NCBI GenBank assembly: GCA_019309115.1
Contig: JAFDGW010000001.1
Location: 40,824 to 104,823 of the forward strand
Direction of reading: 5' to 3'
From: Deltaproteobacteria bacterium
GTDB taxonomy: Bacteria; Desulfobacterota; Syntrophobacteria; Syntrophobacterales; Thermodesulforhabdaceae
DNA length: 64,000 nucleotides
Shown: positions 1 through 8,869 of the stretch, piece after piece
Layout: each line of letters starts with the position of its first letter
Position numbering within the stretch: position 1 is the stretch's first letter
Translations under genes and position numbers: made by a program
Notes under the pieces: generated by a model
What the model was told of the DNA's origin: nothing
What the model saw: only the letters and a program-made list of their open reading frames with translations
Database searches by the model: none

Positions 1-1
1 G

Positions 2-634
2 CCGGAACTGGTAATAAACTCGGCCGGTCAGGATAATCACTATACCGACCCGATTACCAATATGAGATTTTCTGCTCAGGGCTACGCAAAACTAACAGAG
101 AAATTATCTCCTGACATAGCGGTTCTGGAAGGGGGCTATTCCATCGAAGGAGCATTGCCTTATGTGAATGTGGGTATTATTTTGGCGCTGGCAGGAATGG
201 ATTACTCGACGGTAAGAGAACCGGACTATGATTTTGAGAAGCTCCGCCAGTCGTCGGCGATAACCGATCACATTCGCAAGGTTTGTGACCGAGTTATGGA
301 TTACTGGCAGGAGGCTCCTTCGCTTCGCGAACAGATGCTTGATAGTGGTGGTATAACGGAGCGAGAAAGAACAATTTATTATGATACAGACAACATTCTT
401 GAAAATCAAAAAGAAAAAATCGTCGTGTGTAGAGATTGTCCAGGGGTGTGGAGCGTAGAATCCTGGACGGACAGGGGAAAGCGGATTTATGCTGTTCATA
501 TTCCGAGAAAAGCTTGTGAAAAGTGCGTTGACATCGGCATGGAATGGTATGAAAAGACCCCATTCCGCCACTTTGATATAATTTTCCTTCAGGATAGAAA
601 AAATAAAGTGTTTAAGTCACGCAGGCCTTCCTGA
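2..634 (+). CDS. histone deacetylase-family protein, C-terminal part (5' end outside window)
   Basis: The open frame enters from the left edge. Its first visible residues, SAGQDNHYTDP at about residues 7-17 of the fragment, match the metal-site region that follows the SAG(F/Q)D motif of the arginase/deacetylase fold, followed by the LEGGY segment typical of the end of the catalytic domain. Members are Zn-dependent deacetylases of acyl-lysine, acetylpolyamine or related amides; the substrate cannot be told. After the catalytic domain comes an extra tail of about 120 residues containing two Cys-X2-Cys pairs (CRDC and CEKC), which could bind zinc. An ATG at 62 is internal and not the start. The stop lies 3 bases before rlmN. 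Confidence 0.8.
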   Translation, partial: PELVINSAGQDNHYTDPITNMRFSAQGYAKLTEKLSPDIAVLEGGYSIEGALPYVNVGIILALAGMDYSTVREPDYDFEKLRQSSAITDHIRKVCDRVMDYWQEAPSLREQMLDSGGITERERTIYYDTDNILENQKEKIVVCRDCPGVWSVESWTDRGKRIYAVHIPRKACEKCVDIGMEWYEKTPFRHFDIIFLQDRKNKVFKSRRPS

Positions 635-637
635 AGT

Positions 638-1696
638 ATGAGAGATGGACGGTATCACATACGGAATTTCACTTTGCCTGAGCTGGAAGAGTGGGTGCAA
701 AGGCTCGGAGAGAAGCGCTATCGAGCTAGGCAGATTTTCCAGCATCTTTATGTGCGAAATGTGTCATCCTGGGATGCTTGCACCGATTTGAGTAAATCTT
801 TTCGTGCCAAACTGGAAGCTATTACTATCTTTGACGCTTTGGTTTTAAAGAAAGAATTTTGCTCTTCCGATGGCACTCGCAGGTTTGTTTTTGAGTTAAG
901 AGATGGCTATCAAATAGAATCGGTTTTCATCCCTGATCCCCCCAGGTATACTCTCTGTGTGTCTTCACAAGTTGGTTGTCCCCTGGGTTGTGCCTTTTGC
1001 TATACCGGATCGCTAGGCTATCGCAGAAATCTTACAGCGGGCGAAATCATAGAACAGTACAGCCAGGTACGGCGGGCCTTGGGCAGCAAGCCGAGGATAA
1101 CAAACATAGTTTTTATGGGAATGGGGGAACCCTTACTTAATGAGAAGGAACTCTACAGGTCGCTTGCCATTTTCCTTGATTCTCGGGGCGTTTCTTTTTC
1201 TCATCGGCGAATTACCGTCTCCACCGTTGGAATAATTCCTGCCATGCGCCGACTGGGGGAGAGTTATCCCGTCAATCTGGCGGTAAGTCTTCATGCACCA
1301 ACGGACGAGCTGAGAAACGAGCTCGTGCCGATTAACAAAAGGTATCCCCTCTCTGAGTTGATACGGGCATGTCGGGAATATCCGCTACCTCGCAGAAAGC
1401 GGATAACCTTTGAATACGTTTTGCTGAAAGGAGTGAATGATAGTGAATTTCACGCCCGAAAGCTGGTTTCACTTCTCGCTCCAATTCGCTGTAAGGTAAA
1501 CCTGATACCGTTCAATCCCTTTCCGGGAAGTTCCTTCGAGCGACCGTCTGAGGAAAGGATCCTGGCATTTCAGAGGGTGCTCTTGGATTGCAACATCACG
1601 ACTACCATACGAACAAGCAGAGGGCTTGACATCCTGGCTGCTTGTGGCCAATTAGCGGGGAATCTTGATGCTAGGGAGGATTTGAGACAATGGTAG
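638..1696 (+). CDS. rlmN: 23S rRNA (adenine2503-C2)/tRNA A37 methyltransferase RlmN, radical SAM
   Basis: RlmN methylates C2 of A2503 in 23S rRNA and A37 of some tRNAs in the cytoplasm, using two SAM molecules and a methyl-cysteine intermediate. The protein is 352 residues, normal for the family. The radical-SAM cluster motif is C114-X3-C118-X2-C121. The GMGEPLLN segment near residue 160 and the acceptor Cys in AACGQLAG near residue 337 are present. Its end overlaps hisI by 7 bases, so it is translated as part of the same operon. Confidence 0.95.
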   Translation: MRDGRYHIRNFTLPELEEWVQRLGEKRYRARQIFQHLYVRNVSSWDACTDLSKSFRAKLEAITIFDALVLKKEFCSSDGTRRFVFELRDGYQIESVFIPDPPRYTLCVSSQVGCPLGCAFCYTGSLGYRRNLTAGEIIEQYSQVRRALGSKPRITNIVFMGMGEPLLNEKELYRSLAIFLDSRGVSFSHRRITVSTVGIIPAMRRLGESYPVNLAVSLHAPTDELRNELVPINKRYPLSELIRACREYPLPRRKRITFEYVLLKGVNDSEFHARKLVSLLAPIRCKVNLIPFNPFPGSSFERPSEERILAFQRVLLDCNITTTIRTSRGLDILAACGQLAGNLDAREDLRQW

Positions 1697-2070
1697 AACC
1701 CAATTTTGAGAAGGGTAGGGGACTTTTACCCGTTATCGTTCAAGATGCCGAGACCAATAGGGTGTTGATGCTTGCTTATATGAACAGGGAAGCATGGCAA
1801 AAAACGGTTGAAACCAGGAAGGCTCACTTCTGGAGCAGGAGCAGGGGAAAAATCTGGCTTAAAGGGGAAACTTCAGGTAATGTTCAGGAAGTGCGTGATA
1901 TTTATGTAGATTGTGATATGGACACTATTCTAATCAAGGTTTATCAACATGGCGGTGCTGCGTGTCACGAAGGCTACGAAAGCTGTTTTTACCGACGTTT
2001 AGGCGATTCCGGTGATTGGGTAGTGGAGGAAAACAGGAAATTTGATCCTAGGGAGGTTTACCAAAAGTGA
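1690..2070 (+). CDS. hisI: phosphoribosyl-AMP cyclohydrolase
   Basis: Third step of histidine biosynthesis: opens the purine ring of phosphoribosyl-AMP. At 126 residues this is the stand-alone form, without the HisE pyrophosphohydrolase domain. The Zn/Mg ligands are visible: the DCDMD segment and the Cys residues in [11 protein letters not shown]. It starts inside the end of rlmN and its TGA stop overlaps the GTG start of hisG (GTGA), indicating translational coupling. No other his genes except hisG are in view. Confidence 0.95.
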   Translation: MVEPNFEKGRGLLPVIVQDAETNRVLMLAYMNREAWQKTVETRKAHFWSRSRGKIWLKGETSGNVQEVRDIYVDCDMDTILIKVYQHGGAACHEGYESCFYRRLGDSGDWVVEENRKFDPREVYQK

Positions 2071-2939
2071 AGCAGCTGGTTTTGGGTATACCTAAAGGGA
2101 GTCTTCAGGATGCTACGGTTCGCCTATTCCAGAGGTCAGGCTGGAACATTACCATTTCGCACCGCAGCTATTTCCCTGAAATAAACGATGCCGAGATAAG
2201 CTGTGCTATTTGTCGTGCTCAGGAAATGTCCAGATATGTGGAAAACGGAACTTTTGACGCGGGTATAACCGGAAAAGACTGGATACTGGAAAACGATTCC
2301 GACGTGGTGGTCGTGGCAGATCTCGTCTATTCGAAGGTCTCTAATCGCCCAACTCGATGGGTTCTGGCCGTTCCTTTTGACTCGCCGATCAGGGACGTCA
2401 AAGACCTTGAGGGCAAGAAAGTGGCCACTGAGTTGGTTGGGTTCGCGAAGAGGTACTTCGAAAAAGAGGGAATTCATGTTGACGTGGAATTTTCGTGGGG
2501 CGCTACAGAAGCAAAGGTTATTGCGGGGTTGTGTGATGCAATAGTTGAGGTTACCGAGACGGGATCAACAATGAGGGCAAATGGCTTGAGAATTGTTAAA
2601 GAGCTTATGACTTCCTATCCTCAGCTTATTGCCAACAAACATGCCTGGCAGGACTCCTGGAAGCGCGAAAAGATCGAGCAGATTTCGCTTTTGCTCCAGG
2701 GTGCGTTGCGGGCTGAAGACCTGGTTGGTTTGAAAATGAACGTTCCCGAGGATAGGATAAACGACGTGATGGAGATACTTCCCAGTTTGAATTCCCCCAC
2801 GATAGCACACCTTTATCAGAGTTCGTGGCTTTCCGTGGAAGTTGTGGTTTCCAAAAAGGTGGTGCGTGAGTTAGTTCCCCAGCTGATTAAACGGGGAGCA
2901 GAAGGAATTATTGAATATTCCCTGAACAAGGTGATTTAA
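2067..2939 (+). CDS. hisG: ATP phosphoribosyltransferase, long form
   Basis: First, committed step of histidine synthesis: ATP + PRPP to phosphoribosyl-ATP. At 290 residues it is the long form, with a C-terminal regulatory (HisG_C) domain from about residue 215, so it should be feedback-inhibited by histidine and need no HisZ. The PRPP-binding [14 protein letters not shown] segment lies near residues 161-174. The start is GTG at 2067, inside the stop of hisI. Confidence 0.95.
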   Translation: MKQLVLGIPKGSLQDATVRLFQRSGWNITISHRSYFPEINDAEISCAICRAQEMSRYVENGTFDAGITGKDWILENDSDVVVVADLVYSKVSNRPTRWVLAVPFDSPIRDVKDLEGKKVATELVGFAKRYFEKEGIHVDVEFSWGATEAKVIAGLCDAIVEVTETGSTMRANGLRIVKELMTSYPQLIANKHAWQDSWKREKIEQISLLLQGALRAEDLVGLKMNVPEDRINDVMEILPSLNSPTIAHLYQSSWLSVEVVVSKKVVRELVPQLIKRGAEGIIEYSLNKVI

Positions 2940-2943
2940 GTTT

Positions 2944-3768
2944 ATGGGGTTTCGGTACCATAGATTGTCGTGCAGGCGAGTTCTTATGGTTTTATACCTG
3001 ACGGTGCTTTTGTTTGGCCCTGTGTCATGCGCTACGACGCGATCTGGTATGCCGTCAGGTGATACGGGACGGTTGATGTCTATTGGGGAAAATTATCTGG
3101 CTGCGGGTGAATACGGAGCTGCACTTCGATATCTCAAGGCTGCGGAAAGAAAAGGTGAGAAGAGCCCTAACCTCTACTATGATATTGCGCTTGCCTACAA
3201 GGGGAGGGGCTTTACAGATCGGGCTTACGAATATCTGCTCAAGGCTCTGGACAGAAAGAAAGATTATCCTGAAGCTCACAATGCGCTTGGAGCTCTGCTG
3301 GCAGAACAAGGGCGGTTGAGTGAAGCAGAAGCAGAATTTAGAAAAGCTCTGGAGGATCCGTTCTATCAGACCCCTCACTTTGCTGCCTTCAATTTGGGGC
3401 ATCTTTATTACCGTCAGGGAAAGTACAAAGAGGCCAAGAAATATTTTCAGGAGGCCATTGACCTAGCACCAAACTATCCTCAAGCGCACTTTGAACTGGG
3501 ACGGACGCTTGAGATGCTTGGGGATAAGAAAAAAGCCTGGCTGGAGTATAAAGAAGCCGTACAATACGCACCTCGCTGGGCTGAAGCACACTTCCATTAT
3601 GGCAGGCTTTCTTATCAGTTCGGTAAGATGGTCACAGCCCGCTATTCCTTTGAGCAAGTTATTAAGCTTGCTCCTGATACTGAAATTGCGAAGGCTGCTT
3701 CGGCTTACCTGAAAGAGATAGAGGCTTCTTCTTTGAAAGACTCATTGAAAGGACTGTCGGGGAAATGA
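2944..3768 (+). CDS. TPR-repeat putative lipoprotein
   Basis: 274 residues. The N-terminus is a basic stretch plus a hydrophobic segment ending in GPVSCA, a plausible but non-ideal lipobox. The rest is about five tetratricopeptide repeats (for example AHNALGALLAEQGRLSEAEAEF), a fold used for protein-protein scaffolding. It resembles PilF/PilW- or NlpI-like periplasmic TPR proteins, but nothing identifies the partner. Its stop overlaps the next start (ATGA). Confidence 0.8.
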   Translation: MGFRYHRLSCRRVLMVLYLTVLLFGPVSCATTRSGMPSGDTGRLMSIGENYLAAGEYGAALRYLKAAERKGEKSPNLYYDIALAYKGRGFTDRAYEYLLKALDRKKDYPEAHNALGALLAEQGRLSEAEAEFRKALEDPFYQTPHFAAFNLGHLYYRQGKYKEAKKYFQEAIDLAPNYPQAHFELGRTLEMLGDKKKAWLEYKEAVQYAPRWAEAHFHYGRLSYQFGKMVTARYSFEQVIKLAPDTEIAKAASAYLKEIEASSLKDSLKGLSGK

Positions 3769-4922
3769 TTTGTCGAAGAGCTGCGACAATTAAGTCTTTC
3801 ATAGTGATGGATGTGCTTGAGCGAGCTCAAGAGCTGGAAAGGGAAGGGCATGATGTAGTGCACTTGGAGGTTGGTGAGCCGGATTTTGACACGCCAGAAC
3901 CCATAGTTGAAGCAGGAATTGAAGCTTTACGAAGGGGGGAAACCCATTACACACATAGCCTTGGAATTCAGGAGCTTCGGGAGGCTATATGTCGTTACTA
4001 CGAGGAAGAGTACGGTGTGAAGGGTATAGATCCCGACCAGGTTGTTGTAACGTCAGGGTCGAGCCCTGCATTTCTGATGATATTTGGAGCCGTGCTGGAA
4101 ATTGGGGACGAAATAATCATGTCTGATCCTACCTATCCGTGTTACCCGAATTTTGCCCGCTTCGTTCACGCTGAACCTGTTTTCGTTAAGATATACGAGG
4201 AGGACGGGTTCCAGTTTAGGCCTGAAGATGTCAGAAAAAATATATCCAGGCGTACTAAGGCGGTGATGATAAATTCACCGGCAAATCCAACGGGGCACTT
4301 GCTTGATGTTGAAAGGATTGAAGCCCTGGTTGATACAGGGCTTTGGCTTTTCAGTGATGAAATCTACCACGGCCTCGTCTATGGTGGGCAAAAAGCCCAT
4401 TCGGTGCTTGAATTTACCGACCGCTGCTTCGTGTGGAACGGTTTTTCAAAACTCTATGCTATGACCGGCTGGAGGCTCGGTTATGTGATAGTTCCGAAAG
4501 AATTCATACGACCCATTCAATCTATGGCTCAGAACTTTTTTATTTCGGCCAATTCGGCTGCCCAACACGCAGCTCTTGTGGCCTTAACTGATTCCAGGGT
4601 GCAGAAGGCTGTGGACAGAATGGTCGGTCTTTACGATGAGCGAAGGCGTTTCATGGTATCAAGGCTGAGAGAAATTGGATTCGGAATTGCCCATGAACCT
4701 CAAGGGGCCTTTTACATTTTTGCCAACTGTCGGAGATTTTCCCATGATTCGTATAAGCTTGCCTTTGACATTTTGGAAAATGCTCACGTCGGGGTAACGC
4801 CGGGAATAGACTTTGGTGCCAACGGAGAAGGGTTTATTCGTTTCAGCTATGCCAATTCGATTAATCGAATTGCCGAAGGGCTTAACCGGATAGAGCGATA
4901 CCTGCTGGCTTCACGGTTTTGA
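3765..4922 (+). CDS. class I/II PLP-dependent aminotransferase
   Basis: 385 residues, fold type I aminotransferase of the aspartate/alanine/aromatic group. The VGEPDFDTPEPI and INSPANPTG segments and the PLP lysine in NGFSKLYAMTGWRLGY (about residue 226) are typical. Substrate cannot be fixed from sequence; a glutamate-alanine, aspartate or histidinol-phosphate-like role is possible given hisI/hisG upstream. Coupled to the TPR gene by a 4-base overlap. Confidence 0.85.
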   Translation: MICRRAATIKSFIVMDVLERAQELEREGHDVVHLEVGEPDFDTPEPIVEAGIEALRRGETHYTHSLGIQELREAICRYYEEEYGVKGIDPDQVVVTSGSSPAFLMIFGAVLEIGDEIIMSDPTYPCYPNFARFVHAEPVFVKIYEEDGFQFRPEDVRKNISRRTKAVMINSPANPTGHLLDVERIEALVDTGLWLFSDEIYHGLVYGGQKAHSVLEFTDRCFVWNGFSKLYAMTGWRLGYVIVPKEFIRPIQSMAQNFFISANSAAQHAALVALTDSRVQKAVDRMVGLYDERRRFMVSRLREIGFGIAHEPQGAFYIFANCRRFSHDSYKLAFDILENAHVGVTPGIDFGANGEGFIRFSYANSINRIAEGLNRIERYLLASRF

Positions 4923-5542
4923 TAATGAGAGGAAAAGTGAGTGAAAATAACCGGCCGATTGTCATCAAAGATGCGCGTTTTGTACACTCTGCTTATTCAC
5001 CGAAGGATTTGCCGAAACCTGAACTCCCTGAGATTGCCTTCGCCGGGAGATCCAACGTAGGCAAGTCTTCGCTTATAAATTGTTTGCTCTTGAGAAAAAA
5101 GCTCGTCAAAACCAGTAGCACACCTGGCAGAACGCAGAGTATAAATTTTTTTCTCATCAATAATTCCTTTTACTTTGTGGACCTGCCCGGGTACGGCTAT
5201 GCAAAGGTTTCAAAGGCTGTCCAGGCCAGATGGCGCCCTTTGGTTGAGAGTTATCTTAAAAATCGGGGAACACTAAGGGCAGTAGTCCACATAATTGACA
5301 GTCGTCATCCACCTACTCCGGAGGACATTCAGCTTCAGGACTGGTTGCGTATTCATTCGATTCCGGTAATTACGGTTCTCACGAAAATTGATAAATTGAG
5401 TCGAAACGCCTGGCAGAAGAATAGGGTTCAGGCGTCGAGAGCTATCGGGGTGAATCCGGAAGGTGTTTTTCTTTTTTCGGCTACCAAGAAAATCGGTCGT
5501 GAGGAATTGCTGGCGGAAGTAGTGAGACGTCTGGCCGAATAA
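4919..5542 (+). CDS. engB: ribosome-biogenesis GTPase EngB/YsxC
   Basis: Small Ras-like GTPase needed for maturation of the 50S subunit. Motifs: G1 GRSNVGKSS, G3 DLPGYGYA, G4 TKIDK and G5 FSA. About 207 residues, usual for the family. The longest reading begins with TTG at 4919 overlapping the previous stop; an ATG at 4925 is an equally good start. Confidence 0.95.
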   Translation: MIMRGKVSENNRPIVIKDARFVHSAYSPKDLPKPELPEIAFAGRSNVGKSSLINCLLLRKKLVKTSSTPGRTQSINFFLINNSFYFVDLPGYGYAKVSKAVQARWRPLVESYLKNRGTLRAVVHIIDSRHPPTPEDIQLQDWLRIHSIPVITVLTKIDKLSRNAWQKNRVQASRAIGVNPEGVFLFSATKKIGREELLAEVVRRLAE

Positions 5543-5560
5543 TAAGGAGGGGAATTTTCA

Positions 5561-6499
5561 GTGTTAGTGGGGCTTTCCACTTCGTGGTTGGGCGACAAGG
5601 AGAGAAGTTGGCGGGAAATAGTTTCCGCGATGGCCGATGTGGACATTGACGGTGTGGAAATAAATTACCGAATTACGCGCGAAGCCTTTTTCGGGCTTGT
5701 CAGGGAATTAAAAACCCGAAGTGTCAAGGTTTTCAGTCTTCACAACTTCACGCCAATTCCGGAAGGTATTCCCTTTCACAGAGCCAGTGGGGATGTGTTC
5801 AACATGGCAAGCCTCGACCAAGATGAAAGAAGGCTTGCGATACGATGGACTTCCAAAACTATCGAACTGGCAAACGATCTTGAAGGTCCTGCCGTGGTTG
5901 TGCATTGCGGAAAAGTGGATGTTGATCCTGAGTGGGATACAATACGAGCTCTGTACAGAAAAGAAAAAGGCGTTTCTGAATCGATTAAGACACTCCTTGA
6001 TAGAAAAATTAGCGAATGCCGTCAGGTTCACTCAAAGCATTTGGATGCCCTTTTGAAAAGCCTTGATGAAATATTGAATTATGCCAGTCACCTTGAAATT
6101 ACGGTTTCTCTTGAGAACAGGTTTTCCTTTCATGAACTTCCTTTTTATGAGGATTTTGACTTTATTTTCGACGAATTCGAAGGTGCACCGGTTACTTATT
6201 GGCATGATATTGGTCACGAAGCTGTCAATGTGGAACTCGGATTGATTGAGCCGGGATTTTGTCTGCAAAGGTTCAGGCACAAGCTTTCAGGTTTTCATGT
6301 CCACGATGTGGAGGGAGTGGACGATCACCTGCCGTTGGGACGTGGTAATCTATTTGCGGACAATGGAGTTTTGGAGTCTTTTGATGTTCCATATATTTTA
6401 GAACTCAAGGCAGGTACCGATTGCAAACATGTGGTTGAGTCTGTCGGGAAACTCAGGCAGTTTCTGGAGCACATAGGAAATGAAGAAAAGGGGAGTTAG
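5561..6499 (+). CDS. sugar-phosphate isomerase/epimerase-like TIM-barrel protein
   Basis: 312 residues with the xylose-isomerase-like (AP endonuclease 2) barrel. The metal-site signatures are readable: VVVHCGKVD, SLENRFSFHE, YWHDIGHEAVN and FHVHDVEGVDDHLPLGRG. Such proteins isomerise or epimerise sugars or act on phosphodiesters; the substrate is not evident. GTG start at 5561 preceded by AAGGAGGGG. The 3' end overlaps dacA by 20 bases. Confidence 0.8.
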   Translation: MLVGLSTSWLGDKERSWREIVSAMADVDIDGVEINYRITREAFFGLVRELKTRSVKVFSLHNFTPIPEGIPFHRASGDVFNMASLDQDERRLAIRWTSKTIELANDLEGPAVVVHCGKVDVDPEWDTIRALYRKEKGVSESIKTLLDRKISECRQVHSKHLDALLKSLDEILNYASHLEITVSLENRFSFHELPFYEDFDFIFDEFEGAPVTYWHDIGHEAVNVELGLIEPGFCLQRFRHKLSGFHVHDVEGVDDHLPLGRGNLFADNGVLESFDVPYILELKAGTDCKHVVESVGKLRQFLEHIGNEEKGS

Positions 6500-7772
6500 C
6501 CTTTTTTTGACGTTGATCGTTTTTTGGGCGATCACGGGGCTGTGCTGTAATGTGGAAGGTAGGACAGTCGAAGCAGATGACGAATTTCGGCTACAGTCCA
6601 AGGCTGCCGTTCTTATAGAGCCAATCACTGAAACGATGTTGCTTGAGCGTAATGCCGATGAGCGGTTTCCTCCAGCATCGCTTACGAAGATAATGACGCT
6701 TTATTTGACCTTCGAAGCGTTGCGGAAAGGCACGGTCCGTTTGAATGATTATGTGTGGATAAGTAAACGTGCCTGGAAAACGGGCGGTTCGAAAATGTTT
6801 GTTGAAGTAGGCGACCGCGTGCTTCTTGAAGATTTAATCAAAGGAATCGCCGTTGACTCCGGGAACGATGCATGCGTTGCTGTAGCAGAATATGTGGGCG
6901 GGAGCGTAGAGGCTTTCGTGAGGATGATGAACGAAAAGGCAAAGGAACTTGGTCTTTCTAATACCCATTATGTTAATCCCCATGGATTGGATGACCTTGA
7001 TCAATACACCACAGCCAGAGACGTAGCCAGGCTAGCCAGTTTGTACATAACGAGGTTCCCCGAGGCTCTTAAATATCACTCCATGACAGAATTTACGTAC
7101 AACGGCATACGTCAATATAATCGCAATAGGTTGCTTCTTAGAGATCCGACGGTGGACGGGCTTAAAACCGGGTATGTTTCCCGTGGAGGTTATCACCTTG
7201 TAGCCACAGCAAAAAGGGACGGTATACGTTTGATAGCTGTTGTCCTAGGAGCGAAAAAACCTCGAATTCGGGAGCAGGATGCTTACTCACTTCTTACCTA
7301 TGGCTTTCGTCACTACACCCTTGTTCGGCCGTTGAACAGTGAGCGACCGGTAGGGGTTGTGAAGGTGTGGAAAGCCAACATTGAAAGTATTGAGGTCTTT
7401 CCGGAAAAATCTGTTTCTGTTGTATTAGGGAAAGAAGAAGCTAATAATGTGGTTAAGAAAGTAAACTTACCAGAAGAAATAACGGCTCCAGTTAAAAAAG
7501 GAAGCCGCGTTGGTTCCGTTAGCATAGTCTTGGGCAATAAAGTGGTTGCCGAAGTACCACTGGTTGTGCGTTCGGAAATTGAACTTGCTCCTTTTTACAA
7601 ACGAATATTGCAGTCTTTTGCAAAGCGATTGCGCATATTTCAAATTTTATTGTCCAACAGAGGGATACGATTGGCGGTTGTTTTCCCTGTTGTGGCTTTG
7701 GTTGTTTTGTGGGTTGTTCGAAAGAGACGCAAGCGACGACGCCGTAATTTTACGAAAATTCGTTACTTTTAA
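6480..7772 (+). CDS. dacA: D-alanyl-D-alanine carboxypeptidase (PBP5/6 type)
   Basis: Periplasmic serine peptidase that trims the terminal D-Ala from peptidoglycan pentapeptides. 430 residues: signal peptide (1-27), peptidase S11 domain with active-site SLTK, the SGND (SxN) motif and KTG in DGLKTGYVS, then the C-terminal beta domain. Unlike E. coli PBP5 with its amphipathic anchor, it ends in a clear transmembrane helix (about 395-412) and a basic RKRRKRRRRN tail. Last gene of the run, followed by a strong terminator. Confidence 0.9.
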   Translation: MKKRGVSLFLTLIVFWAITGLCCNVEGRTVEADDEFRLQSKAAVLIEPITETMLLERNADERFPPASLTKIMTLYLTFEALRKGTVRLNDYVWISKRAWKTGGSKMFVEVGDRVLLEDLIKGIAVDSGNDACVAVAEYVGGSVEAFVRMMNEKAKELGLSNTHYVNPHGLDDLDQYTTARDVARLASLYITRFPEALKYHSMTEFTYNGIRQYNRNRLLLRDPTVDGLKTGYVSRGGYHLVATAKRDGIRLIAVVLGAKKPRIREQDAYSLLTYGFRHYTLVRPLNSERPVGVVKVWKANIESIEVFPEKSVSVVLGKEEANNVVKKVNLPEEITAPVKKGSRVGSVSIVLGNKVVAEVPLVVRSEIELAPFYKRILQSFAKRLRIFQILLSNRGIRLAVVFPVVALVVLWVVRKRRKRRRRNFTKIRYF

Positions 7773-7775
7773 CGT

Positions 7776-7802
7776 AAAGGGCGCACCAAGCGCCCTTTTT
7801 TA
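7776..7802. terminator. bidirectional intrinsic terminator
   Basis: Perfect 9-bp stem AAAGGGCGC/GCGCCCTTT with a 5-base loop, with a T-run on the plus strand and, because the stem starts with A residues, a usable T-run on the minus strand too. It separates dacA (+) from the convergent FmdB/selenoprotein pair (-). Confidence 0.9.
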
Positions 7803-7949
7803 ATTTCTCGATTTGTTCCTTTTCTTTCGATTTCGATCACCGATCGAACACTGGCTCGTGGCTCATGTAGGTATTCCGAGTTTCGGAAATACCCATCGAG
7901 CTAAAACAAACCACGCCACCACTATTCCCACAAATGTAAGCCATTCCAC
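7800..7949 (-). CDS. candidate selenoprotein, small membrane-anchored (UGA read as Sec)
   Basis: GTG start at 7949 with AAAGGAG six bases upstream. The first 28 residues form one hydrophobic helix and end in KLGIPT; then an in-frame TGA at 7863-7865, then 20 more codons containing a Cys five residues after the TGA and a basic tail, ending at TAA 7800-7802 right at the terminator. A 7-bp hairpin with a GGU loop begins 14 bases after the UGA (see the SECIS entry). The frame is closed immediately upstream by a TGA, so no longer start exists. It lies 54 bases after fmdB and is probably co-transcribed. If UGA is a stop, the product is a 28-residue membrane peptide. Recognition is by pattern only; no named family is claimed. 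Confidence 0.6.
7832..7862 (-). promoter_or_regulatory. bacterial SECIS-like hairpin after in-frame UGA
   Basis: On the minus strand TTCGATC (7842-7848) pairs perfectly with GATCGAA (7832-7838), with loop GGU (7839-7841). The loop lies 21 bases after the UGA at 7863-7865. Bacterial SECIS elements lie directly 3' of the UGA with an apical loop about 16-37 bases away carrying an early G, often GGU, which SelB reads; this hairpin meets those rules. Confidence 0.6.
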
Positions 7950-8003
7950 TGAAAGCTCCTTTCAAAAGCATATCCGGCAACCTGCCGACAAGGAATATTA
8001 GGC

Positions 8004-8222
8004 TCAGGAGAAACCTGTTGAACCACAACTAGCAGTACCCCTACCTACGCCTGTTCCAGAATCACTTTTCGCTTTCCCAAAGGAAAAGCATGTGGACACA
8101 AGGCGATGAAATTCACCTGATCCACATTGTGGACATTTCAAATTATTTTCATCCCCTGCTGAAAAAATCAAAGCCTCAAATTTTTTGCTACACTTATCGC
8201 ATTGATATTCATAGATAGGCAT
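8004..8222 (-). CDS. FmdB-family zinc-ribbon protein
   Basis: 72 residues beginning MPIYEYQCDKC, the hallmark of the FmdB putative regulatory family, with CxxC knuckles at CDKC and CPQC. A Gly/Ser-rich tail ending CGSTGFS is common to the family. Function is not established; it was named from formamidase/amidase operons and the proteins are widespread single zinc ribbons. Strong Shine-Dalgarno (GGAGGTCGAGGTT) before ATG 8222. First gene of a two-gene unit with the candidate selenoprotein. Confidence 0.85.
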   Translation of the reverse strand: MPIYEYQCDKCSKKFEALIFSAGDENNLKCPQCGSGEFHRLVSTCFSFGKAKSDSGTGVGRGTASCGSTGFS

Positions 8223-8502
8223 AACCTCGACCTCCTCTCTTTTTTCATTTGGTTTTTCTATTAATCCTTTCTTGCGAAAAACACAACCTTATTACATAAT
8301 TACATAGCGTTGAAAAATTCGTGATCGAAGCTTCTTGCAAAAACTGGCATGATTGACCTCGTGGGACACCTGGGAATGGTTATCTTTCAAGGAGTTCCGA
8401 CAGATTCTTTTAAAGCTGGCGATCTGTAACGTAATCCGCAATTGTCGAAAGATTTTTTTTGAATTTTGGTTTTGGGAAGTTATTATCTAGAAAAAGTGGG
8501 GC

Positions 8503-8616
8503 ATGAACTTCGATTTACCGGAGGAACTCAGGATTCTGAAAGAAGAAGTTTACAATGAGGGGAGCCGAAAAATTGACGATAGTAAAATGGTATTGAATGA
8601 TTACGCGAAAGCTTAA
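8503..8616 (+). pseudogene. remnant of acyl-CoA dehydrogenase N-terminus
   Basis: A 37-codon frame starting MNFDLPEELRILKEEV matches the usual opening helix of acyl-CoA dehydrogenases (MDF-L-EE---L---V). The similarity stops at once and the frame closes at 8616. It looks like a leftover of a deleted gene next to tRNA-Glu. It is the only content I can name between fmdB (8222) and the tRNA (8784); the rest of that stretch shows nothing. Confidence 0.35.
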
Positions 8617-8735
8617 AATTATTAGTGAGGATGTTCCTTTTCGTAGGTTTGGTCGTCGGCGTCAACCGAAGAAAACCGTTGGGATCTTAAGCGAGGGTTG
8701 CATTGACTTTTTAAGGGCTTTGATGGTGAATTCGC

Positions 8736-8765
8736 TTGACTTTGACTTGGTTCGTGTAGTAGAAG
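8736..8765 (+). promoter_or_regulatory. possible sigma-70 promoter for tRNA-Glu
   Basis: TTGACT, an 18-base spacer and TAGAAG end 18 bases before the tRNA. The -35 is good and the -10 weak. It is the best-placed candidate for tRNA-Glu. Confidence 0.35.
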
Positions 8766-8783
8766 GCTCTCAACTTTTTGGTG

Positions 8784-8861
8784 GTCCCCATCGTCTAGCC
8801 AGGTCCAGGACACCGGCCTTTCACGCCGGCAACAGGGGTTCAAATCCCCTTGGGGACGCCA
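8784..8861 (+). tRNA. tRNA-Glu (anticodon UUC), CCA encoded
   Basis: Full cloverleaf by eye: acceptor GTCCCCA/TGGGGAC, anticodon stem CCGGC/GCCGG (8813-8817/8825-8829) with loop CTTTCAC carrying TTC at 8820-8822, T-arm AGGGG-TTCAAAT-CCCCT, discriminator G and an encoded CCA at 8859-8861. Confidence 0.97.
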
Positions 8862-8869
8862 CTTTATTC

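Noticed and set aside
104..571. Long antisense frame in the HDAC gene
   Set aside because: Antisense shadow of a recognisable coding region, with no protein features.
7813..8001. 62-codon plus-strand frame opposite the selenoprotein
   Set aside because: No ribosome site or family features; it is antisense to the better-supported minus genes.
7837..8028. 63-codon minus-strand frame after fmdB
   Set aside because: Overlaps fmdB by 25 bases and lacks a ribosome site. The frame one base over, with strong ribosome site and SECIS-like hairpin, explains the region better.
8597..8869. Extended N-terminus of the hybrid kinase
   Set aside because: This part of the frame runs through tRNA-Glu, so it cannot be protein coding; the start is moved to 8870.
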